Below, in pieces: positions 18,262-26,812 of a DNA stretch of 64,000 bases (the stretch's first letter is position 1; every line of letters begins with the position of its first letter). The notes under the pieces were generated by a model. That model ran no database searches. It was not told where the DNA came from and saw nothing but the letters and a program-made list of their open reading frames with translations. Origin of the DNA: JAYODW01 sp038116745. Lineage in GTDB: Bacteria > Pseudomonadota > Gammaproteobacteria > Ga0077536. The position numbers were made by a program, and so were the translations under genes. Location of the stretch: the NCBI GenBank assembly GCA_038116745.1, contig JAYODW010000024.1, positions 11,789-75,788 on the forward strand, read 5' to 3'.

Positions 18262-19401
18262 TCAGTGCGTAAGGAACCAGGCGCCGACCGCAAACCCAGC
18301 AAGCGATACCGCCGCAATTGCTGACACGAACGCCACAGTCCAGAAAGGAAATCGCGGGCGCTGCTGTTCCAGGGTCTGGAACGAAGGCGCCGCAGGTGGC
18401 TGCGAATCCGCCAGCTGCCGCGTGAGCGCGTCAACCGACGACTTTAGTCCCTCTACGACCGACTGAAGCTTCGCAAACTGTTCTTCTAGAGCGACGTTTC
18501 CACTTGCCTGAGTAACAGACACTTCTGAATCAGAAATCACCGGCCGCGATGGTTCTTCCCGAACTTCTACCGAGTCATCAATATCCTCCGACTGCTCGTT
18601 TTCTACTTCCGTACAGACCAGATCGGCGATCTCGAACGTCAGCTCGTGCTGCTCATCGAGATAAGTATTGAGCAGCACCCGGTCAAAAAGTGTATTGATG
18701 CGTCTCGGAACCCCGTCCGTGGCGGCAAAAATCCGTGAATAAACACCTTCATCGATTTTCGGATCGTGGTCCCATCCCACGGTCCTCAGGCGATGTTCGA
18801 TGTACTCCTTCACTTCGGCGGCAGATAAAGGCCGCAGATGGTACGCAGCGATTACCCGCTGCCTTAATTGCTCCAGCCCGGGCGCTCTCAGCACAGAGCG
18901 GAACTCTCTCTGACCCAGGAGAAAACTTTGCACCAGCGGCGCGCCGTGGTAGTCAAAGTTTGACAGCATGCGTAGCTCTTCAAGCGCTGAGCGGGAGAGG
19001 TTTTGCGCCTCGTCAATCACTAGCAACACACGCTTTCCAGCGTCTCGGCTCTCTTTGAAGAATCCTTCAAGATCGTGCAGAAGGCTGGCTTTAGTTTTTC
19101 GTTCGAAGCCGAGACCGAACTCGGCCGCAATCAGCCGCAGGAGATCAACATCCCTCAGGTTGGTAGAAACTATTTTTGCTGCAACCAGATTCTGCTCGTC
19201 GATCTCTTCGAACAGATTATTGACGATCATGGTTTTACCGGTACCTATGTCCCCGGTGACGACAATGAAACCCTGCTCCTGCTGCAGGCCATAGCGCATA
19301 TACGCCAGCGCCCGTTTGTGCCCTGTGCTACGGAAGAAAAAACGCGGATCGGGATTGAGCTGAAAAGGTTTACCGGTCAGCTTGAAGAAAGATTCGTACA
19401 T
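18262..19401 (-). CDS. XrtA-associated AAA ATPase
   Basis: An ExeA/GspA-like AAA ATPase found in exosortase A loci. Walker A is GDIGTGKT at residues 50-57 and Walker B is VLLVIDEAQN near 125-134. The N terminus MYESFFKLTGKPF is the usual signature. A Q/E-rich linker with a short coiled coil (LEEQFAKLQSVVEGLKSSVDA) leads to one C-terminal membrane span (about 352-375). This anchors the ATPase to the inner membrane with its motor domain in the cytoplasm. It is thought to power or organise envelope assembly, but its exact role is unproven. The gene starts 8 bp after the outer-membrane protein gene ends. Confidence 0.92.
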   Translation of the reverse strand: MYESFFKLTGKPFQLNPDPRFFFRSTGHKRALAYMRYGLQQEQGFIVVTGDIGTGKTMIVNNLFEEIDEQNLVAAKIVSTNLRDVDLLRLIAAEFGLGFERKTKASLLHDLEGFFKESRDAGKRVLLVIDEAQNLSRSALEELRMLSNFDYHGAPLVQSFLLGQREFRSVLRAPGLEQLRQRVIAAYHLRPLSAAEVKEYIEHRLRTVGWDHDPKIDEGVYSRIFAATDGVPRRINTLFDRVLLNTYLDEQHELTFEIADLVCTEVENEQSEDIDDSVEVREEPSRPVISDSEVSVTQASGNVALEEQFAKLQSVVEGLKSSVDALTRQLADSQPPAAPSFQTLEQQRPRFPFWTVAFVSAIAAVSLAGFAVGAWFLTH

Positions 19402-19409
19402 GCGTCCGG

Positions 19410-20939
19410 TCAGAGAGTGAAGATGATGGCGCCGGAGAGTGCGTTCTCGACGTATTTTCCAGTTAAACCACCCGCGCCACCGATATTCTGCGGGTCGTCG
19501 TTCTTTGTGAATTCGTAGCGCAACCGCGCCGTGCTGTGGGGACCAAGGCGATAGCTCAGACTGGGATAAATGCTGTAGAACTTTGCAGTCCCCGCTTGAT
19601 CTGAGCGCTTGTTGCCCTGCCAGGTTGCGCCGATCGAGTAACGCAGTTGTCGACTGAGGTTCCAGTCGAAGTTCAAACTGGCGCCCTGGCGCTTGTCATC
19701 GTAGTCACCACCCTGATACTGCCGATCGTACTGGAACAGTCGCAGGTTGAGATTGCCTCTTCTAAGCCGGTAGCTCAGACCAGCTGTAGCCTGTTTCACA
19801 ACGTAGACATCCTCAGTCTGGTCCGGCGCCTCCAGGACGGTATAGAACTGATTGTTGGTTACAGGATCGAAAACGGGCTCGCCGAATCCATCGAGCAAGG
19901 GGACCAGTTGAAGCCCGCGTTCAAACTGGTTAGCTGTTTGCAGGTTTTCGCTGTACTCGCCGAACAGGCTCCACCGACGGAGTCTGTGGCGTCCCGAAAC
20001 CGAGAAGGTGTTGCCGTAAAATCTGTCACCCCAGCTGCCGGATAGCTCCGTTCTCTCGCTGGGCGTCCATGTGCCGCCAATGGTCCAGAAGGGGCCATCA
20101 AGCTGGTTCTGGCTTGTAGGAAACTTGTTGCTCTCGGTTCCGCCAGTCGCGGTAAAACGCAGCCTGCGGTCAAAAACATAGGATAGCTCGCCGATGTAGC
20201 GCGTGAATTCCGATTTGGGCCGACTATCGCCACGGTCCAGATCGCGGGTCTCGAAAGTAAACCTGGCGGGCGTCCTCGCAAACCGTCTGCCACTGTTGAG
20301 CTGGACCAGGTAGCTGTCCTCCGTACTACCGGTGTCGTTGTTATTTACTTGATCACCTCGCGAGTTTCGGTCGACGTCCTGATATCTGTAATTAGCGATT
20401 AGCTCGACCCAAGAACCGAAGCCGTGTTGCAGTCTGGGCGAAAGCTCATATAGCACCAAGTCCCGCTGGTTATTCCCTGGCCCTCTCGTGTTGCGGGATA
20501 GCTGCTGTCTGCCCTGCGCTTCCTGCGCTATTCGGCTGTTGGCGTCGAAGAAAAGCCAGTTTTTGATCAGCGTTGCGTCGACATCGCCCTGAAGCTGATG
20601 GTTAGTGTCGTTGTAACTCGTCTCGTGCCCGTACTCGAGGCGCTCAAGGTTGTAGTCGATATTCGCCCGTAATCGCGCTGACTCGCCTCTCATCGCAAGA
20701 CCGGGGCGAATCGATGTAATGAAATCTCCACGTTCCCCTTCATCGACGAGGCGAACGTTGTCCGTGTAGGTTTCGTCCAGTGAGAACCGCGGCACGATGT
20801 CCCATTGCCCCGCCAGGCTCAGCTGTGGGGCGACCATCAAAGCCCAAAAGACGAGCAGTAATCTCCCGAGCGCTACGCGTTCAGGCCCACTGATCCGCGC
20901 CGTGTCCGCAGATTCAGCGTTGCTGGCGATACGAACCAT
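19410..20939 (-). CDS. PEP-CTERM/XrtA system outer-membrane beta-barrel protein
   Basis: A large exported protein with a signal peptide (LGRLLLVFWALMVAPQLSLA, residues ~25-44) followed by many alternating-pattern strands with aromatic girdles, ending in a typical outer-membrane C terminus (ALSGAIIFTL with terminal aromatic-containing strand). It belongs to the family found beside the exosortase ATPase and tyrosine kinase. It may be the outer-membrane channel or anchor for the polymer. Its start overlaps the kinase gene end by 26 bp, so the two are tightly coupled. Confidence 0.88.
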   Translation of the reverse strand: MVRIASNAESADTARISGPERVALGRLLLVFWALMVAPQLSLAGQWDIVPRFSLDETYTDNVRLVDEGERGDFITSIRPGLAMRGESARLRANIDYNLERLEYGHETSYNDTNHQLQGDVDATLIKNWLFFDANSRIAQEAQGRQQLSRNTRGPGNNQRDLVLYELSPRLQHGFGSWVELIANYRYQDVDRNSRGDQVNNNDTGSTEDSYLVQLNSGRRFARTPARFTFETRDLDRGDSRPKSEFTRYIGELSYVFDRRLRFTATGGTESNKFPTSQNQLDGPFWTIGGTWTPSERTELSGSWGDRFYGNTFSVSGRHRLRRWSLFGEYSENLQTANQFERGLQLVPLLDGFGEPVFDPVTNNQFYTVLEAPDQTEDVYVVKQATAGLSYRLRRGNLNLRLFQYDRQYQGGDYDDKRQGASLNFDWNLSRQLRYSIGATWQGNKRSDQAGTAKFYSIYPSLSYRLGPHSTARLRYEFTKNDDPQNIGGAGGLTGKYVENALSGAIIFTL

Positions 20940-21981
20940 AGTAGTCGTAATCCGAGACGTAGCTCTGTTTGGACTTATTCAGTACAACGCCGGTGATGTT
21001 GATCCCTTCCATACGATGCAGGGTCTCTTTCAAAGTATCGTGGGTGGTACGCCCGGCTTCGGCGACCAGAACGACCTGCCCCACAAGAGGCGCAAGCGCG
21101 ACCACTGTCGACATAGCCATCACCGGCGGGGAGTCAAAAATAATCACGCGATCGCGGTAGCGCGAGGCCAGCTCATCTGTTAAATCCTGCATCCGCGAAC
21201 TGGCCAGCATTTCCGTGCTCTTGTGGTGGACCTTACCCGCCGGAATGACGGTGAGGTTCGGGATGCTGGTGCGGACGAGGAGCGGCTCAATAGCCTGACT
21301 CTGATCAGCGAGGAAATCGAACAATCCCGGACGATCTGATACACCAAGCAGCTTGCTCATATCGCGCTTGAGCGGATCGCAATCGATAGCGAGGACGGTG
21401 TGGTCGACCTCCATCGCGATGCTCATAGCAAGATTGGTGGAGGTAAACGTTTTGCCTTCACCAGGGACTGAACTCGTGATCAGGATAAGGTTCGGCGGGC
21501 GTGCACTGTCATATATTCCCGGAACCATATTGCCGAGCAGGCGCCGCTTGATGCGCTGGAGCTCTTCTGCCTGGTGAGTCATCAAAGCATTCGACGTAAG
21601 AATTCCCGTCGCAGCCATCCGCTCGAGGTCGAGCACAACGTGATTCCTTGGCTGAGAACTTGTCGGGATAAAGGCGGCTTTATCTGGCACAGCTGTCTCG
21701 GCCCCATGGATATCGGCGGGCGAGGTTCTCTGCTTCGCTTCAGATGAAGGAGCCATCGGCGGTGGTTTCGAGGTAGACGATGGTTCCAGAGACCTATCGC
21801 CCCCCGGCCTGTGTCTTTCTTCGACCCCGGTTGGCGCAACCCCGTCCCGTCGGTCCATAGCCTTTTCGAGGTCATTTGACGGCATCGAAGGCGCTTGAGG
21901 ACTTTCCGACACCGCTTGTGCCTCTTGTCGCTTTGCGCCCACAGACTCCAGCTTGTCCATTGCACGTTCAATCGAGCTCAT
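20914..21981 (-). CDS. XrtA-associated tyrosine autokinase (Wzc/CapB-like)
   Basis: Cytoplasmic bacterial tyrosine kinase that regulates polymerisation together with the chain-length protein. Walker A is SSVPGEGKT (170-178), Walker A' is VLAIDCDPLKRD (~196-207), and Walker B is VIIFDSPPV. The C terminus has a tyrosine cluster (SYVSDYDYYGSYRQQR) for autophosphorylation. The first ~110 residues are low-complexity, rich in Pro, Ser and charged residues. The ATG overlaps the end of the chain-length gene by 4 bp (ATGA), typical of translational coupling between a kinase and its membrane activator. Confidence 0.93.
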   Translation of the reverse strand: MSSIERAMDKLESVGAKRQEAQAVSESPQAPSMPSNDLEKAMDRRDGVAPTGVEERHRPGGDRSLEPSSTSKPPPMAPSSEAKQRTSPADIHGAETAVPDKAAFIPTSSQPRNHVVLDLERMAATGILTSNALMTHQAEELQRIKRRLLGNMVPGIYDSARPPNLILITSSVPGEGKTFTSTNLAMSIAMEVDHTVLAIDCDPLKRDMSKLLGVSDRPGLFDFLADQSQAIEPLLVRTSIPNLTVIPAGKVHHKSTEMLASSRMQDLTDELASRYRDRVIIFDSPPVMAMSTVVALAPLVGQVVLVAEAGRTTHDTLKETLHRMEGINITGVVLNKSKQSYVSDYDYYGSYRQQR

Positions 21982-23585
21982 ATCACAGCTCCGATCAGTC
22001 CGGCTAATCTGGCGTGCAGATTCATCCCCATTACCTCAAGCGAAACTACACCCGCGTAAAATGAGAACAGCCCGAAAAGAACAAGGGAAAACATCGCCAG
22101 CTCCATTCGGCGCTCTCTCTTTTGCACCTCATCAAACAGCATCGACACGGAGCCGAGAACTGGCAGGTGAGTAATCTCGCGAACTTCCTCTGTCGTGTAG
22201 AAGCGGGGGTAGATCTGAGAAACCAAAACCGCAAATCCTGCTCCCATAGCAAGAGCGAGCGCAGTCACCGCTGAGATCAGAAGCACCCGGTTCGGGCCTG
22301 AAGGCGTCAGCGGGATCCTTGGCGGTTCGATGACCTTTAGCTTGATATCGTCTGCCTGCTGATCAGCCTCCTCTGCAAGGCGAGCGGCCTCCCGGCGTTT
22401 TAGCAGCTCTTCGTACTGCTGTTTGTTGAGGCCGTAGTCCCTGTCCAGCCTCTTGAGCTCGGCTTCGATCTCGGGGACCGTATCGACCTCGAGTTCAAGC
22501 TCTGCGACATCGCGGCGGTAGGCCGCAACGCGCGCTATCAACGCCGAGACATCAGCGTCTGCCTGAGCCATGGCCAAGTTGATTTCCTGATAAGACGACG
22601 CCTGCATCGGATCAATGATGCCCGGACTCACAGACCTTTGTGCCGCCATCTGCGCGCGTTCATCAAATTCTTTCTCCCGGCGTACGTTCAGTCGAACGAT
22701 CTGCTCCTGCAATCCAATCACGTCAGGATGCTTGTCGGTATAGAGCAATCTCAACTGCTCAATCTGGTCTTCAAGCTTTGCTATCCGTTCGTCGTATTGC
22801 GAGGTCATGGGCATATCAAAAGCCAGCTCATCTCCCATGATCCCGAGCACTGGCTCCTCTCCTGCGAGCTGCCGCCGAAGGGTACTGCTGCGATTCTGGG
22901 CTTCCTGAAGCTGGAGCTCAGCTTCCTTGAGCTTCAGTTTCATTGCCTCAAGGCTTTGAAAATAAGACCCACCGTCTCCCGGCATCTTTCCTGCGTTTCG
23001 CTGTTTGAAGTCTTTCAAACGGTCTTCCGCGCTCAGCAGACGTTGCTCATATTCAGCGATCTGGTCTTCGAGAAACTTTTGCGTAACGACTGTGTCGACC
23101 CGGGTCGACCCGAGGGCTGTCTCCAAAAACCGGTTGAGCAACTCGTCGACGACGCGCTTCGCTCGCTGCACGTCGCCATCTTCAAACCCTATCTCATAGA
23201 TATTGTCTCGCGAGGTTCCGGTGAACCGAAGCTTGGACGCCATCTTGTTCACCAGCAGTTCGAACTCTCTGTCGGTTTTGGTCTCCAGATCGAGATCAGC
23301 TTTCCGCGCAACATCCTCAAGGTTAGGGCGGGTCAACAGAGTGCGCTGCATGAGCGCCGCCGTATTGGCAAGGGCGTTGTTGTTTACCGCCAAACCTTGG
23401 AGAAGTGGACGCAGCATGGATTGCGTATCAACAAAGATTCGGGCTCGGACTTCGTAGACATTGGGGAGCATTAGGACGGTCGACCAGCCCACCAGGCAGA
23501 CTACCGTTGCCACAATGAGGGCCGGCCAGCGATGTGGCCAGACCTTTCGGACATAGCGTCGGGCGAGCTGGATTTGATCGTTCAC
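21978..23585 (-). CDS. XrtA system polysaccharide chain-length determinant (Wzz/GumC-like)
   Basis: Polysaccharide co-polymerase in the inner membrane. There is one N-terminal membrane span (ALIVATVVCLVGWSTVLMLP, ~19-38), a large periplasmic domain with long coiled coils (about residues 150-400), the Pro-rich PPRIPLTPSGPNR segment near 425, and a C-terminal span. A further hydrophobic stretch follows, ending LAGLIGAVI. It controls polymer length and activates the cognate tyrosine kinase encoded directly downstream with a 4-bp overlap. Length (535 aa) agrees with the exosortase subfamily. Confidence 0.93.
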   Translation of the reverse strand: MNDQIQLARRYVRKVWPHRWPALIVATVVCLVGWSTVLMLPNVYEVRARIFVDTQSMLRPLLQGLAVNNNALANTAALMQRTLLTRPNLEDVARKADLDLETKTDREFELLVNKMASKLRFTGTSRDNIYEIGFEDGDVQRAKRVVDELLNRFLETALGSTRVDTVVTQKFLEDQIAEYEQRLLSAEDRLKDFKQRNAGKMPGDGGSYFQSLEAMKLKLKEAELQLQEAQNRSSTLRRQLAGEEPVLGIMGDELAFDMPMTSQYDERIAKLEDQIEQLRLLYTDKHPDVIGLQEQIVRLNVRREKEFDERAQMAAQRSVSPGIIDPMQASSYQEINLAMAQADADVSALIARVAAYRRDVAELELEVDTVPEIEAELKRLDRDYGLNKQQYEELLKRREAARLAEEADQQADDIKLKVIEPPRIPLTPSGPNRVLLISAVTALALAMGAGFAVLVSQIYPRFYTTEEVREITHLPVLGSVSMLFDEVQKRERRMELAMFSLVLFGLFSFYAGVVSLEVMGMNLHARLAGLIGAVI

Positions 23586-23620
23586 TGGCTACCCCAGTCG
23601 AACTTCCTGTCTTCCCTTCG

Positions 23621-24268
23621 TCAGAACCAGGCCTCAGGAATGATCAGAACATCTCCCGGCTGCATGGCAACGTTCGCACTGATATCACCGTCTTTGATGA
23701 GATCGTCAAGGCGAACTCGATATTGGGCTTGGCTGCGGACAATCGATGCCCGGTTACCCGCTGCAAACTCCGTGAGCCCTCCCACCTGAATCATGACATC
23801 TAGCGCGGTCATATCCTTACGATAGGGAATAGCCTGCGGTTCCGCAGCTTCACCCACAACTCGCACTTGCTCTCCGTACTCCCCGACAAACCCTGAGATG
23901 GTCACTGTGACCAGCGGGTCACGTATGTACTCTGAAAGTACTTTCTCTATTTCCCGCGCGAGTTCTGTTGGCGTCTTTCCGCTGGCTTCCAGATCCTCGA
24001 CCAGGGCGGAGGAAAACTTGCCGTCCGGCCTGACCGTAACCGCCGTGCTCAACTCTGGGTTCCGCCAGACGAACACGTTCAAGCCGTCACCCGGGCCGAT
24101 AATGTACGTGTAATCTGTAGTGCCGCCTGCTGAAGCCGGCGCATCTTCGTGGCCTTTCACGAATGGCACCCAGTCGGCGTTACATCCTGTCATCAACAAC
24201 AATGCAGCGACCAGAAACAGGTCTAGGCACGCGTTGCCTACAACGGTTGTTACCTTGCGCGTATTCAT
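23621..24268 (-). CDS. XrtA-associated polysaccharide export lipoprotein (Wza-like)
   Basis: Outer-membrane export protein of the Wza family, short form. A lipobox LMTGC places the lipidated cysteine at residue 29 after a hydrophobic core. The poly-export domain begins YIIGPGDGLNVFVWRNPELS and is followed by SLBB-like segments (VRVVGEAAEPQAIPYRKDMT, then LIQ-type GG repeats). It would form the outer-membrane exit pore. AGGGGGTG lies just ahead of the ATG. It is the first gene of the core operon, with an intergenic promoter region upstream. Confidence 0.92.
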   Translation of the reverse strand: MNTRKVTTVVGNACLDLFLVAALLLMTGCNADWVPFVKGHEDAPASAGGTTDYTYIIGPGDGLNVFVWRNPELSTAVTVRPDGKFSSALVEDLEASGKTPTELAREIEKVLSEYIRDPLVTVTISGFVGEYGEQVRVVGEAAEPQAIPYRKDMTALDVMIQVGGLTEFAAGNRASIVRSQAQYRVRLDDLIKDGDISANVAMQPGDVLIIPEAWF

Positions 24269-24400
24269 GACACCCCCTTTGCCGGTGTGCTGCTCACTTT
24301 ATTTGCCTGAAAACGGCAGCGCTTGATCGATATTTTACCGAGAAATCAGGAGATTTGACACGATCGCTCATGCAATCTGTGAGTTAATCAAACTACCCGA
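24269..24400 (-). promoter_or_regulatory. Probable promoter region of the export/chain-length/XrtA operon
   Basis: A 261-bp gap separates the export gene from the end of prsK. On the minus strand a TAAAAT box (about 24333-24338) is preceded at 18-bp spacing by GTGTCA, a four-of-six match to a sigma-70 -35 element. No convincing -24/-12 sigma-54 element (TGGCAC-N5-TTGC) was found, although PrsK/PrsR systems are associated with RpoN-dependent promoters. The assignment is tentative. Confidence 0.3.
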
Positions 24401-24529
24401 TAATCCACTGCCACTCTAACACTCATAAACGGGTAAGACACATTGACCTGATGGGGACAGATCGCCCACCCGAAGAGCTGGCTTCATGGGCCAGACGGCA
24501 GCGCTCCAGCCCTGTCCGCGCGGTCCCGA

Positions 24530-26623
24530 TCAAACTGCTCGCGTTGTCCCAGCAGGAAGAAAAATAGTAAATGATGTTCCCATTCCCGGCTGACTGCTAA
24601 CACTGAGCCTGCCGCCCATGGCCGTCACAACCTGACGGCTCTCGTAGGCTCCAATGCCCATGCCAGCTTTTCCCTTCGTTGTGTCGAACGGTTTAAACAA
24701 CCGCTCTTTGACGAATTCCTCACTCATTCCGGAACCGGTGTCTTTGACCTGAATTCGGACACCCTGCTCCTCTCGATCAAGCAGCAGTGCCACGCTTCCG
24801 TCGCTATCCGTTGCTTCGATGGCGTTCTGCAGCAAGTGCTCTACCACCGCAAGCAGTCGCTCCCGGTTTCCGGTAAGAAATATCTGCTCACCGCTCGATG
24901 TGATAGAGAGCTCCGGCCGTGGTTTTTCGTCAGATTTGTCGGCGATGGCCTCTTGCAGCAATACCACGAGGTCAAATTCGCGTGAATCCAGCCCCATCAT
25001 GTCGACCTGCCTCAGGCTGGAAAGCATCCGGTTCATCTTCTCCACGGCGTTGCCAACCGTAGTGAACGCGTCGGCAACAAACTCAGGGTTAGCTCGGTGC
25101 TTTTCAGCGTTGCGCAAGACAAGCGACAGTTGTGCCACAACGTTTTTCAGGTCGTGCACCAGGAACGCAGAGAGGCGATTGAAGGTTTCGAATTGCCTCG
25201 CCTCTGCCAGCGCATCGGTGACATGCAGTAACGCCAGATAGCTAGCCGCCTGATTGCCGGCAGTGCGCAGAAGATTCCTGTCCTCCCAGTCGATCGGACG
25301 ATTTCCTGGTGGGGGCGCGAGCAGAAGAAAACCCTGCAGGTCGGCTCCTCTGGCAATAGGCACGATTAGTGACCTGGCCTCCCGTTGGGAAATCCACGCA
25401 GGCGGCAGGAGTTCCAATATCTGCGGGTCAAACTTTGCTGCCGCCCTGATATCCCAGGCGCCTTTTGCTTCCTCAAGCGCCAATATGAACGCCGAGTCTC
25501 CCTCGATCGAACGCGGCTCAATGGTCTCGACTTCTATTGCAGAAGCAATTTCGAAATCCCCCGAGTCAAGTCTTCGAAAAAGCACCCCTGCAGGGCTTTC
25601 GACCATATCGCATACCGCCGTGAGGACAGTCAGATTCAAGGAATCCGGCCTTAGGTCGGAGCTTGACAAGGCGTGCGTGAACTTGAGCCACTGCTCACCA
25701 TATTCATATTTATTACGGTAGAAGTGCCGAGCGATAAACATACGCAATCGAGACCGCAAGTGGGTCGATGCAAACAGGCTCGCCAGCAGCAGCAGCGCAG
25801 CGGCCAGGAAAGCCGCCTGAAGCGCTGGCCCCCATTGACCTCCGAACAGGCGCAGGTAGAAGCCTGCCGTTGCCATCGCAATCAGGTAAGCACCCGCCGC
25901 GATCAAGCCAGTGCTGTGGAAAACAACCCGCCTGGATATGAATATTTTCAAGTCCCACTCTTTATGCCTGGACGCGGAGATCACCAGCATGGGTATCGTC
26001 AGCGTATTGACCAGGCCACGGGCGCTCCAGGTGACCTCTGCGATCCGGTTGAACAGCACGGCGTCGGCGTAGAGGTAGAAATCAAAAGTAAAAATAAAGC
26101 CGAGACCGAGGCACAGATGCTTTAACGCCCACCTTGAACCTCGCGCTGTGTGGCGGAACAACTGCTCGGTGAAAAACAGGCCGACCAAGGACATGGAAAG
26201 GAATAGAGTCAGATTGAGTTTCTGCGTGCTCTGCACGTCGACACCGAGGAACGCGGGCAGCCTTTCGGGGAAAGTCAGACTCACCGCGAAGAAAACCAGC
26301 ACGGCTGCGAAGGCGTTCATGAATATTTCAAGCCATCGCCTGTATCGCTCGATGACAAGATGTTTGAGAATCTGGACCAACGCTAGGATCCAGAAGGTTC
26401 CCCGAGCGATTTCCAGCAGTCCTCCGAGAACGCGGAAATCCTCGCCTTGAGGCGCTGCTGTTCCCGCAACGGCGATAAGAGCGAACCAGAGAGCAGTTAC
26501 AAAACTGGCGATAATCAGCCATTGACCGACGCGACGATCCCCGGGCGCAAGCGCGACCAGAAGACCGAAAAACAAAAAAGAGCCCGCGCCTGCTGCGCTG
26601 GAGATCATGTTGAAGGTGTTCAT
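24530..26623 (-). CDS. prsK: PEP-CTERM/XrtA system histidine kinase PrsK
   Basis: Membrane sensor kinase that accompanies exosortase systems. About eight N-terminal hydrophobic segments are followed by a GAF-like region and a histidine kinase core. The H-box reads FLVHDLKNVVAQLSL, the N-box HLLQNAIEATDSDG, the G1 box VKDTGSGMSE and the G2 region GKAGMGIGAYES. The ATG at 26623 is chosen because GGAGG lies 9 bases ahead; the frame opens 9 codons earlier. The usual partner, the sigma-54-type regulator PrsR, normally sits next to it but is not here. Signal sensed: unknown. Confidence 0.93.
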   Translation of the reverse strand: MNTFNMISSAAGAGSFLFFGLLVALAPGDRRVGQWLIIASFVTALWFALIAVAGTAAPQGEDFRVLGGLLEIARGTFWILALVQILKHLVIERYRRWLEIFMNAFAAVLVFFAVSLTFPERLPAFLGVDVQSTQKLNLTLFLSMSLVGLFFTEQLFRHTARGSRWALKHLCLGLGFIFTFDFYLYADAVLFNRIAEVTWSARGLVNTLTIPMLVISASRHKEWDLKIFISRRVVFHSTGLIAAGAYLIAMATAGFYLRLFGGQWGPALQAAFLAAALLLLASLFASTHLRSRLRMFIARHFYRNKYEYGEQWLKFTHALSSSDLRPDSLNLTVLTAVCDMVESPAGVLFRRLDSGDFEIASAIEVETIEPRSIEGDSAFILALEEAKGAWDIRAAAKFDPQILELLPPAWISQREARSLIVPIARGADLQGFLLLAPPPGNRPIDWEDRNLLRTAGNQAASYLALLHVTDALAEARQFETFNRLSAFLVHDLKNVVAQLSLVLRNAEKHRANPEFVADAFTTVGNAVEKMNRMLSSLRQVDMMGLDSREFDLVVLLQEAIADKSDEKPRPELSITSSGEQIFLTGNRERLLAVVEHLLQNAIEATDSDGSVALLLDREEQGVRIQVKDTGSGMSEEFVKERLFKPFDTTKGKAGMGIGAYESRQVVTAMGGRLSVSSQPGMGTSFTIFLPAGTTRAV

Positions 26624-26812
26624 TCCCTGCGACCTCCAGATGCAGGGCACGAGAACCAGAAGAAGCAGGGAGGCCCAACAATGTAGAGCCGCAGCTCACT
26701 CGGCACAGGACCTATTACGCGGTTTCGTTGCTTGGCGCTGAAACGAACCCGCATTGAATTTCCCGCCTCCCTAAGCTTCGTGGATGCACATCTGGTTAGG
26801 TCGGCGCAAACA

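Noticed and set aside
22638..23474. 278-codon plus-strand frame
   Set aside because: Antisense shadow of the well-supported chain-length determinant gene.
24451..24565. 38-codon plus-strand frame MGTDRPPEELASWARR
   Set aside because: Overlaps the prsK 3' end on the opposite strand, no ribosome-binding site; composition alone explains it.
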